A model generated the notes under the pieces. The model did no database searches. It saw only the letters and a list, made by a program, of their open reading frames with translations, and had not been told where the DNA came from. Shown here piece after piece: positions 13,471 through 19,796 of a stretch of 22,497 nucleotides of DNA (the first letter of the stretch is position 1; every line of letters starts with the position of its first letter). Source of the stretch: an uncultured Oscillospiraceae bacterium (lineage in GTDB: Bacteria; Bacillota; Clostridia; Oscillospirales; Acutalibacteraceae); NCBI GenBank assembly GCA_902478605.1, contig CABSLQ010000048.1, positions 1 to 22,497 on the forward strand, given 5' to 3'. Both the position numbers and the translations under genes were made by a program.

Positions 13471-14636
13471 TTTGAGCCTCCAAAATTCCATCGGATATGA
13501 TATAGGTCAGCGTTATGTGAATTCACAATATAAACGTTATTGGAATCTTTTCCAACGCAGTAGGCTGTATGATAAAATGTGTTGCCTCCTCCCTTGCCTT
13601 CCCAATCATACCATACAAACTGCCCCTCTCCCACAAAAGAGCGAGATGGGGTGCACATCATTTTAAATCCTCTGTTTCCGGACGTCCAATATTTCATGCT
13701 TGCTGTTGAACTGATCCAAGCACTCGTGTATGGTTTAAAAGACGTGTTCCTGCACTGCTGCCGTGTGGCCGCGTCAAAACACTGGGAGGCAAAATTCACG
13801 CAGTCTCCACCGCTGGAGTTAAAATTTTTAAAATTAGGGTTATAACTTAACGCGTATTTATCAGAATAGGCAACGCCTTCCCGAACATGATACGTGACGG
13901 CTCTGTCTCCATACCAATATGAAAAATCATCATCGGGACCTTTAGGGGCATTTACGCTGACAGAGGGATTGGCAATACCGATTTGAGAATAGGTTTCCTC
14001 GAGCGTTTGCAGTGTAGTATCTTCCTGCGATGTATAACTGGAGGATTTCATATTGGTCAAGGGGCCCTCGTCGTAGGAATCCTCTATCAGCCTTAAGCGG
14101 TTTCCCGCCCCTTTGATAAATGTAAGCGTGTGATACGTGCCGAAGCCGGATAAATCCACCGGAGCCTCCGGATCGTTTGCGCGGGAAATGTCTTTATAGT
14201 TGAAAAACGTTTTCACATAACAGTCGACAATCAGTTTGTTTCCCTCGCTCTGTTGACTGATAATTTCTGTTTCGGAATAGGCGTCGACAATCGACAGCGC
14301 CAATCGGTTTTCCATATCCTGAATTAGCGGTTCCCGGCGCCGCTCATCGGCCAGAATGCTTTCGTCAAAAATTTCCGTACAGGCTCGGACGGTGCCGTTG
14401 CCGGAAAGCGCCTTTTTTTCAGCGGGATCTGTAAGCAGTACTTTTTTATTCTTACGTAAAGTGTCCGCCCGGAATTCCGTATAAAGATCCAACATGTCAT
14501 CCAGGGACTTTTCCGAGAAGACCGTAGATGTTTGTATATACGATCGTTCTGTTGACGGCTCGGCTTGGGCCACGATAGAAATGGGCATGGCCACGGTGAG
14601 AATTATGATCATAAAACAGGATAACCATTTTTTCAT
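13437..14636 (-). CDS. Secreted protein with C-terminal putative amidase domain (Amidase_6-like)
   Basis: 399 residues. The start at 14636 is supported by AAAGGAAGGA about 6 nt upstream and an N-terminal signal peptide (MKKW, hydrophobic core, cleavage near VAQA). Residues about 245-399 match the putative amidase domain PF12671: YSDKYALSYNPNF, GGDCVNFASQC with the likely catalytic C279, FYHTAYCVG with H356, and IVNSHNADLYH with N372/H374. These domains are thought to be papain-like cysteine hydrolases, probably acting on peptidoglycan peptides; the substrate is not known. The N-terminal 240 residues are unfamiliar. The gene is lower in GC than its neighbours and is the first of a two-gene unit with the overlapping lipoprotein. 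Confidence 0.85.
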   Translation of the reverse strand: MKKWLSCFMIIILTVAMPISIVAQAEPSTERSYIQTSTVFSEKSLDDMLDLYTEFRADTLRKNKKVLLTDPAEKKALSGNGTVRACTEIFDESILADERRREPLIQDMENRLALSIVDAYSETEIISQQSEGNKLIVDCYVKTFFNYKDISRANDPEAPVDLSGFGTYHTLTFIKGAGNRLRLIEDSYDEGPLTNMKSSSYTSQEDTTLQTLEETYSQIGIANPSVSVNAPKGPDDDFSYWYGDRAVTYHVREGVAYSDKYALSYNPNFKNFNSSGGDCVNFASQCFDAATRQQCRNTSFKPYTSAWISSTASMKYWTSGNRGFKMMCTPSRSFVGEGQFVWYDWEGKGGGNTFYHTAYCVGKDSNNVYIVNSHNADLYHIRWNFGGSKCLYATSILRG

Positions 14637-14652
14637 ATAAAGTCCTTCCTTT

Positions 14653-14736
14653 CTATTCTGTACGCTTACAATTCACTATACTCCAAACCATGAAGTAGTC
14701 CTTTCTGTTCATGCAAAACGGGTTTACCATGTGCAC
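14653..14736 (-). CDS. 27-residue upstream ORF in the amidase leader (candidate leader peptide)
   Basis: On the reverse strand, AAAGGAG is followed after 9 nt by GTG at 14736, opening a 27-codon frame (VHMVNPFCMNRKDYFMVWSI..., ending CKRTE) that stops at 14653. The amidase start lies 16 nt beyond, and the stop abuts its ribosome binding site. It falls inside the predicted transcript. It could be a regulatory leader peptide or a chance frame. There is no run of identical residues that would mark a classic attenuator. Confidence 0.4.
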   Translation of the reverse strand: MHMVNPFCMNRKDYFMVWSIVNCKRTE

Positions 14737-14783
14737 GGGACTCCACTCCTTTCCGTTCGGTCAAGACTTCTGTTTGCAATATC

Positions 14784-14812
14784 AGTATATTCCAAATATT
14801 CCCACAAGTCAA
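14784..14812 (-). promoter_or_regulatory. Promoter of the amidase-lipoprotein pair
   Basis: On the reverse strand, TTGACT (14812-14807), a 17-bp spacer and TATACT (14789-14784) make a strong SigA promoter. The start site is near 14777, giving a leader of about 140 nt that includes the small upstream frame. Confidence 0.7.
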
Positions 14813-14939
14813 TAGGTATTAAATATTTTTATAAAAAATTAAGATTCAAGTGCAAATTGTGAAAAAATTACGCAAAACTGGGTTGAGATTGAAGGGGGAT
14901 GGTGTCGCTTTTTGGCGCAAGAAAAATGGTTCGCTTTCC

Positions 14940-15012
14940 GAAAAAAGCGGGGCGGGAATCTTGCCCATCGGGCGCCGATATGGTATACTGGAAAGGATTA
15001 GCCGGGGAAGGC
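14940..15012 (+). promoter_or_regulatory. ruvB promoter block, shared with ruvCA
   Basis: TTGCCC (14961-14966), a 17-bp spacer and TATACT (14984-14989) preceded by TGG. The block is the second copy of the sequence at 11357-11429, including the start-site region. The match stops abruptly after GGGGAAGGC on the right. Confidence 0.75.
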
Positions 15013-15375
15013 GATGACGTCCGGGCGCCGCGGGCATGATGCGGGGGCGGACGAGGGGGCGCCGCTTCCGGCGGGGCGGGCTTTCCGGGCGGCAGACACG
15101 GCGAAGGCGGGCCCCCGGAAGGGGTCGATGTGCCCCGGGCGGCCGTGCCGGAACCGGACAGAGCCGAATCGGGTGTACCGGTTCGGTGCCGGTACCGGGG
15201 AAAGCCGCTTACAGGTGGACCGCCGCGCGGGATTGAAGCAGACGCCCGGCTGGCCGGGGCCAAGCCCCGGGGAGGCGTTGGCGGCGTGCCGCCCCGGGAA
15301 AGGGGCGCGGAACGCTGGCCCGGCCGGCGCGCCGGCGGGTTACCGGTTTTGTAAAGGGTAAGGCTTTACGGAGGA
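15013..15375 (+). other. Long GC-rich untranslated leader of ruvB
   Basis: About 390 nt separate the predicted start site from the ruvB start. The stretch is very GC-rich with many possible hairpins, for example around GCCCCGGGGAGGC and GGCGCGCCGGCGGG. Frames in it are arginine/glycine/proline-rich and lack ribosome binding sites, so no gene is called. A structured leader or decayed DNA are both possible. Confidence 0.4.
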
Positions 15376-15384
15376 ATGGCAAAG

Positions 15385-16428
15385 ATGGAGATGGATTTCG
15401 AAAACCGCATGGTATCCACCGCATACCTGCCCGAGGACGAGGGGGACAACCCGCTTCGCCCCCGGACGCTGGCCGAATACATCGGCCAGCAGAAGGTCAA
15501 GGACAATCTGGCGGTTTTCATCGATGCGGCCAAGCTGCGGGGCGAGGCGCTGGACCACGTGCTGCTGTACGGGCCGCCGGGACTCGGCAAGACGACCCTC
15601 GCGGGCATCATCGCGGCCGAGATGGGCGTCAACTTCCGCATCACCTCGGGCCCGGCGATTGAACGGCCGGGCGATTTGGCGGCGCTGCTGACCAACTTGG
15701 ACGAGGGCGACGTGCTCTTCATCGACGAGATTCACCGCCTGTCCCGCACGGTGGAGGAGATCCTCTATCCCGCGATGGAGGATTTCGCCATCGACATCAT
15801 GAACGGCAAGGGCCAGGGCGCCACCTCCATCCATCTGCCGCTGCCCAAGTTCACCCTCATCGGGGCGACCACCCGCTCGGGTCAGCTGTCCGCCCCGCTG
15901 CGCGACCGGTTCGGCGTGGTGATGCGCCTCGAGCTATACACGCCGGAGGAATTGGCCACCATCGTCAGCCGCAGCGCGCGCATTCTCGACATTCCCTGCG
16001 ACCCGGACGGCGCGCTGGAGATCGCCTCCCGCTGCCGCGGGACGCCGCGTATCGCCAACCGCATGCTCAAGCGGGTGCGCGATTTCGCCCAGGTGATGAA
16101 CGGCGGCGTCATCAGCGCCGACGCCGCCCGCCAGGCCCTCGACCGCCTCGAGGTGGATGAGCTGGGCCTCGACTGGGTGGACAGGCGCATGCTGCTGGCC
16201 ATGATCCAGCACTACAACGGCGGGCCGGTGGGGCTCGACACCCTGGCGGCGGTCATCGGCGAAGAGGCGGTCACCATCGAGGACGTGTATGAGCCCTATC
16301 TGATGCAAATCGGCTTCCTCAGCCGCACCCCCCGCGGCCGGGTGGTGCTGCCCGCCGCGTACGCCCATCTGGGGCTGACGCCCCCCGGGCAGGCCGGCGG
16401 CCCCGAGCAGACGCGGCTGTTTGAATAA
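15385..16428 (+). CDS. ruvB: Holliday junction branch migration ATPase RuvB
   Basis: 347 residues from ATG 15385, which is 10 nt after GGAGG (15370-15374). The ATG at 15376 would be only 1 nt away, too close, though it would add just three residues. The AAA+ motor has Walker A GPPGLGKTT (from residue 63), Walker B DEIH (D114, E115) and sensor 1 GATTR (160-164). The C-terminal winged-helix domain ends around RTPRGRVV. RuvB hexamers pull DNA through the RuvA-bound junction. The gene stands alone here, with its own promoter copied from or shared with ruvCA. Confidence 0.97.
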   Translation: MEMDFENRMVSTAYLPEDEGDNPLRPRTLAEYIGQQKVKDNLAVFIDAAKLRGEALDHVLLYGPPGLGKTTLAGIIAAEMGVNFRITSGPAIERPGDLAALLTNLDEGDVLFIDEIHRLSRTVEEILYPAMEDFAIDIMNGKGQGATSIHLPLPKFTLIGATTRSGQLSAPLRDRFGVVMRLELYTPEELATIVSRSARILDIPCDPDGALEIASRCRGTPRIANRMLKRVRDFAQVMNGGVISADAARQALDRLEVDELGLDWVDRRMLLAMIQHYNGGPVGLDTLAAVIGEEAVTIEDVYEPYLMQIGFLSRTPRGRVVLPAAYAHLGLTPPGQAGGPEQTRLFE

Positions 16429-16456
16429 ACTACGGCGCCCGGCGGCGGAAACGGGC

Positions 16457-16560
16457 AAGCAGGATTTGGCCCAGAAAAAGCACGGTTTTGCGCGGCAGCG
16501 CAAAATGCGGGCCACCGGCCCGCAAGGGCTTTTTCCAGGAGTTCCGCGATAGCGGAACTC
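16457..16560 (+). repeat. Multi-hairpin repeat family, copy R1
   Basis: Order: AAGCAGG; outer arm AAAAAGC; hairpin 1 TTTTGCGC-ggca-GCGCAAAA (16486-16505); hairpin 2 GCGGGCC-acc-GGCCCGC; outer arm GCTTTTT; CCAGG; hairpin 3 GAGTTCCGC-gata-GCGGAACTC ending at 16560. A three-way junction plus an extra hairpin can be drawn. A shortened copy follows directly (16561-16620) with only the outer stem (AAACC/GGTTT) and the GACTTC...GAACTC part. Confidence 0.85.
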
Positions 16561-16620
16561 TTCCAGAACCCAAACCGCGTCAGTGGTTTTTCGGGGACTT
16601 CGGGCCAACGGCGTGAACTC

Positions 16621-16717
16621 TTCTAGAACTTAAAGGCCGGTTTCACGCCGCATGGCGTGAAATGCGGGCCGGTGGCCCACAAGGGCTTTTTCCAGGACTT
16701 CGGGCTTTGCCCCAACT
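16621..16717 (+). repeat. Multi-hairpin repeat family, copy R2
   Basis: Hairpin 1 is TTTCACGCC-gcat-GGCGTGAAA (perfect 9 bp) and hairpin 2 is TGCGGGCC-ggt-GGCCCACA (one mismatch), followed by GGGCTTTTTCCAGG. Hairpin 3 is degenerate (GACTTCGGGC...CCCAACTC). The outer stem is weak. This copy looks partly decayed compared with R1. Confidence 0.75.
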
Positions 16718-16731
16718 CTTATCGTAAAAAA

Positions 16732-16880
16732 GGTGCGTTCCGTCTACGGAACGCAGTAAAAGGGTAACAGCGCCTGCTGCCTGTTCCGGGCAGGGGTAAG
16801 CGGGGATTTTCCGGGAATCCGGCGCGGCTTTGCGTTGTGTGGGAAGCGCAGAGCCGCGGCTTTCCCGGAGCTTTGGCCAT
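16732..16880 (+). repeat. Diverged composite copy of the multi-hairpin family upstream of glmM (tentative)
   Basis: GCGTTCCGT-ct-ACGGAACGC (16735-16754) is a perfect 9-bp hairpin. It is followed by CGCCTGCTGCCTG...GGGTAAGCGGGG, which parallels the CGCCTGCGACCGCTGCC...GGATAAGCAGG part of the copies after glmM. A hairpin GCGGCTTTGCG/CGCAGAGCCGC (16824-16857, one wobble) comes next. The resemblance is in order and structure more than in sequence. Confidence 0.45.
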
Positions 16881-16909
16881 GGGCGCCCCGTGCCCCGGCG
16901 GCGGAACCT

Positions 16910-16938
16910 TTGCCGGCAGGCGAGGTTATACATATTTT
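16910..16938 (+). promoter_or_regulatory. Possible glmM promoter
   Basis: TTGCCG (16910-16915), a 17-bp spacer and TATTTT (16933-16938) is the best pair in the gap. The TATACATATTTT stretch (16927-16938) is the only AT-rich island near the gene. The match is moderate. Confidence 0.35.
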
Positions 16939-17010
16939 GGGCGTTCCGGTTTGGAACGGGTGTTCCGGTCCGGACGCCTTCACACCTTTTGTGTGGGAAA
17001 GAGGTAGTGT

Positions 17011-18366
17011 ATGGCAAGACTGTTTGGCACCGACGGCGCCCGCGGCGTCGCCAATTCCGAGCTCACCTGCGAGCTGGCCATGGCCATCGGCCGGGCCGCC
17101 GCGATGGTGCTGCTCGAAGCGGAGCATCACCGGCCCCGCGTGCTCATCGGCAAAGACACCCGCATCTCCTCCGACATGCTCGAAGCGGCGCTGGTCGCCG
17201 GGTTCTGCTCGGTGGGGGCGGACGTCCAGCTGCTCGGCGTGGTGCCCACGCCGGCGGTGGCGTATCTCGTAGGGCGCTACGGCGCCGACGCGGGCGTGAT
17301 GATCTCCGCGTCGCACAACCCCTGTGCGTACAACGGCATCAAGCTCTTCAACCGCGAGGGCTTCAAGCTGTCCGACGCCCTCGAAGACGAGATGGAGGCC
17401 ATCGTGCTCGACGGGGCGCAGACGCCCCCCTGCCCGGTGGGCGGCGCCATCGGCCGCGTCTCGCGCTGCGAGCGGGCGGCGGACGATTACGTCCGCCATC
17501 TGCTCGACGAAACCGACGCCGACCTGCACGGCATGCGGCTGGTCGTGGACTGCGCCAACGGGGCGGCCTGCGCCACGGCGCGCAAGCTGTTTTCCGCCCT
17601 GGGCGCCGACTGCGTCTTCCTCAGCGACCAGCCCGACGGCGTCAACATCAACGAGGACTGCGGTTCCACCCACATCGAGCGGCTGGCCGAGTTCGTCAAA
17701 AAGCTGAAGTATTACGGCGGGGTGGCCTTCGACGGCGACGCCGACCGCTGCCTGGCGGTGGACGAAAAGGGCAACCTGCTCGACGGGGACAAGATCATCG
17801 CGGCGCTGGCCACCGACATGAAGCAAAAGGGCCAGCTGGACGGCAATGCGGCGGTGGTCACCGTGATGTCCAACCTGGGCTTCTTCCGCTACTGCGAGCA
17901 GGCGGGCATCACGCCGGTGGCCGCCAAGGTGGGCGACCGGTACGTGCTGGAGGAAATGCTGCAAAACGGGTACGCCATCGGCGGGGAGCAGTCGGGCCAC
18001 ATCATCTTCCGTCACCACGCCACCACGGGCGACGGCCAGCTGTCCGCCGTCAAGCTGCTCGCCCTCGCCCGGGAAAAGGGGGTCAAGCTGTCCCGCATCG
18101 GCGCGATGATGGAACGGTACCCCCAGGTGATGCTCAACGTGCACGCCGACGCGGCGCAGAAGGCCCGGTTCGCCGCCGACACTGCCCTCGCCGCCGCGAT
18201 TGAAGAGGCGAACGCCTCCCTCGGCCGGGACGGCCGGGTGCTGGTGCGGGTGTCGGGGACCGAGCCGCTCATTCGCATCATGGTGGAGGGGAAGGACTTC
18301 GACACCATCAACGCCCTGGCCGTGGAGCTCGGCGAGAAGATAAAACAGGCGGTTCAGGCGGCATGA
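17011..18366 (+). CDS. glmM: Phosphoglucosamine mutase GlmM
   Basis: 451 residues, standard length. ATG 17011 follows GAGG (17001-17004). GlmM converts glucosamine-6-phosphate to glucosamine-1-phosphate for UDP-N-acetylglucosamine and so for peptidoglycan. The active-site loop ISASHNP has the phosphorylated S101, the metal loop DGDADR has D241/D243/D245, the sugar-binding loop is GGEQSGH, and the C-terminal phosphate-binding loop is RVSGTEPLIRIMVEG. These distinguish GlmM from other phosphohexomutases. The gene stands alone, with repeat-filled gaps on both sides and no clear terminator other than those hairpins. Confidence 0.97.
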   Translation: MARLFGTDGARGVANSELTCELAMAIGRAAAMVLLEAEHHRPRVLIGKDTRISSDMLEAALVAGFCSVGADVQLLGVVPTPAVAYLVGRYGADAGVMISASHNPCAYNGIKLFNREGFKLSDALEDEMEAIVLDGAQTPPCPVGGAIGRVSRCERAADDYVRHLLDETDADLHGMRLVVDCANGAACATARKLFSALGADCVFLSDQPDGVNINEDCGSTHIERLAEFVKKLKYYGGVAFDGDADRCLAVDEKGNLLDGDKIIAALATDMKQKGQLDGNAAVVTVMSNLGFFRYCEQAGITPVAAKVGDRYVLEEMLQNGYAIGGEQSGHIIFRHHATTGDGQLSAVKLLALAREKGVKLSRIGAMMERYPQVMLNVHADAAQKARFAADTALAAAIEEANASLGRDGRVLVRVSGTEPLIRIMVEGKDFDTINALAVELGEKIKQAVQAA

Positions 18367-18429
18367 TCTATCTGTGGCAACGCCTGCGAGCGCCCGCGGT
18401 GCGGGATACAGCGAGCAGGGGTTGGCGCC

Positions 18430-18660
18430 GTGGTCAAAACTGGCAGCAGCGATAGCTGCGGCCGCCAGTTTTGGGTACCACAAGAGGAAAGCCCTTATCC
18501 ATCCGCAGGAGGTTGGCTTTTCGACCGCTGCCTGTGGCGGGAATGGATAAGCAGGAACTACCCTAGAAAAAGGCCGGTTTCACGTCGCATGGCGTGAAAT
18601 GGCCGCCGTTCGGGCGGCCAAGGGCTTTTTCCGGGAGTTCGCGGCATTTGCCGCGAACTC
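18430..18660 (+). repeat. Composite multi-hairpin element U1 after glmM
   Basis: Module A: GTGGT (18430-18434) pairs with ACCAC (18477-18481), enclosing AAAACTGGC/GCCAGTTTT and an inner GCAGC-gata-GCTGC. Module B: CTTATCCAT (18494-18502) pairs with ATGGATAAG (18543-18551) around CCGC/GCGG. Module C is the R-type unit: outer AAAAAGGCC/GGGCTTTTT, hairpin 1 TTTCACGTC/GGCGTGAAA, hairpin 2 TGGCCGCC/GGCGGCCA, hairpin 3 GAGTTCGCGGC-attt-GCCGCGAACTC. No coding frame fits it. A partial extra copy of module B may lie at 18376-18420. Confidence 0.85.
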
Positions 18661-18671
18661 TGGTGGGCGCA

Positions 18672-18882
18672 GTGGTCGAAATTCTTGCGAGCGAAAGCGA
18701 ACGTAAAAAATTTCGGGTTACCGCAAGAGGGAACGCCTGCGACCGCTGCCTGTGGCGGATGAAGGGATAAGCAGGAACTACCCCAGAAAAAACATGGTTT
18801 CGCGCGTATGCGCGAAAGACGTGCCGTTCAGGCACGACAATGTTTTTTCCAGGAGTTGCCGCCGCGCCAGCGCCGGCAACTC
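18672..18882 (+). repeat. Composite multi-hairpin element U2 upstream of the methyltransferase gene
   Basis: Same order as U1 but with changed paired bases. Module A: GTGGT/ACCGC with GAAATT/AATTTC. Module B is shortened but keeps GACCGCTGCCTGTGGCGG and GGATAAGCAGGAACTACC. Module C: outer AAAAAACA/TGTTTTTT, hairpin 1 TTTCGCGC-gtat-GCGCGAAA, hairpin 2 CGTGCC/GGCACG, hairpin 3 GAGTTGCCG/CGGCAACTC. It ends 35 bp before the next start codon and so would lie in that gene's leader if transcribed. Confidence 0.85.
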
Positions 18883-18917
18883 TTCCGCATCTTATTAACA
18901 CAAAGGACGTTTTACGT

Positions 18918-19796
18918 ATGAGAACCGCCGACAACTGGAAAGACTATACACTGCTTGACGCGAGCGGCGGGGAACGGCTCGAACGCTGGGGCGAGGTGGC
19001 GCTCATCCGCCCCGATCCCCAGATCCTCTGGGACACCCCGCGCCGCCATCCCCTTTGGAAAAACGCCCACGCCCGCTACCACCGTTCCAGCACGGGCGGC
19101 GGACACTGGGAACGCTTCAAGCCCATCCCCGACGCGTGGGAAATCGGCTACGGCGCCTTGCGGTTCCGGCTCAAGCCCATGGGCTTCAAGCACACCGGCC
19201 TGTTCCCCGAGCAGGCGGTCAACTGGGACGTGATGGCTTCCCTCATCCGCGGCGCCGGCCGCCCCATCCGGGTGCTCAACCTCTTCGGCTACACCGGCGC
19301 GGCGACCCTCGCCTGCGTGGCGGCGGGCGCCCACGTCACCCATGTGGACGCCTCCAAGGGCATGGTCACTTGGGGCCGCGAAAACGCCGCCGCTTCCGGG
19401 CTCGCCGACCGGCCGATGCGCTGGCTCGTCGACGACTGCGGCAAGTTCGTGCTGCGGGAACAGCGCCGCGGCAGCCGCTACGACGCGATTGTGATGGACC
19501 CGCCCTCCTACGGCCGCGGGCCCGGCGGCGAAGTGTGGAAGCTCGAAGAGCAGATTTACCCGCTGGTTAAGGACTGCGCCGCCCTGTTGTCGGACAGGCC
19601 GCTCTTCTTCATCATCAATTCCTATACCGCGGGGTTATCCCCCTCGGTGATGCAGTATATCCTCGCCTCCCTCGTCGTGCCGCGCTTCGGCGGCGCGGTG
19701 ACGGCGGACGAAATCGGCCTGCCCGTCGAGCAGAGCGGCCTCACGCTGCCCTGCGGGGCAACGGCCATCTGGGCGGAAAAGGGGGCACGCGTATGA
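18918..19796 (+). CDS. Class I SAM-dependent methyltransferase (RlmI/RlmK-like, probable rRNA cytosine-5 type)
   Basis: 292 residues. The start ATG 18918 follows AAAGGA (18902-18907). The N-terminus YTLLDASGGERLERWG and LIRPDPQILW is characteristic of this family. The SAM site VLNLFGYTGAATL begins at residue 119, and DPPSYGRG (D194) is the catalytic-loop signature shared with RlmI/RlmK-type enzymes. It lacks the N-terminal PUA domain of RlmI, so the target RNA is uncertain. It overlaps the next gene by ATGA, so it is probably translated together with the ECF transporter genes. Its transcript may start within or before the structured repeats. Confidence 0.88.
   Translation: MRTADNWKDYTLLDASGGERLERWGEVALIRPDPQILWDTPRRHPLWKNAHARYHRSSTGGGHWERFKPIPDAWEIGYGALRFRLKPMGFKHTGLFPEQAVNWDVMASLIRGAGRPIRVLNLFGYTGAATLACVAAGAHVTHVDASKGMVTWGRENAAASGLADRPMRWLVDDCGKFVLREQRRGSRYDAIVMDPPSYGRGPGGEVWKLEEQIYPLVKDCAALLSDRPLFFIINSYTAGLSPSVMQYILASLVVPRFGGAVTADEIGLPVEQSGLTLPCGATAIWAEKGARV

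Noticed and set aside
14920..14945. LexA/SOS box before ruvB (TTCGCTTTCCGAA)
   Set aside because: It does not fit the Firmicutes CGAAC-N4-GTTCG pattern, and no equivalent lies before ruvC despite the shared promoter block.
16744..18483. 579-codon reverse frame across glmM
   Set aside because: It is antisense to glmM and runs through the repeat regions; there are no domain-like motifs.
18481..18500. RNase P RNA, from CAAGAGGAAAGCCC resembling the GAGGAAAGUCC core
   Set aside because: The remainder of the RNase P helices and the conserved ACAGAA-type partner sequence are missing, and the second copy (CAAGAGGGAACGCC) does not keep the core.
18367..18917. Known riboswitch controlling the ECF transporter operon
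   Set aside because: No signature of TPP, FMN, cobalamin, folate, preQ1 or other common classes was found, and the same element also lies upstream of glmM.
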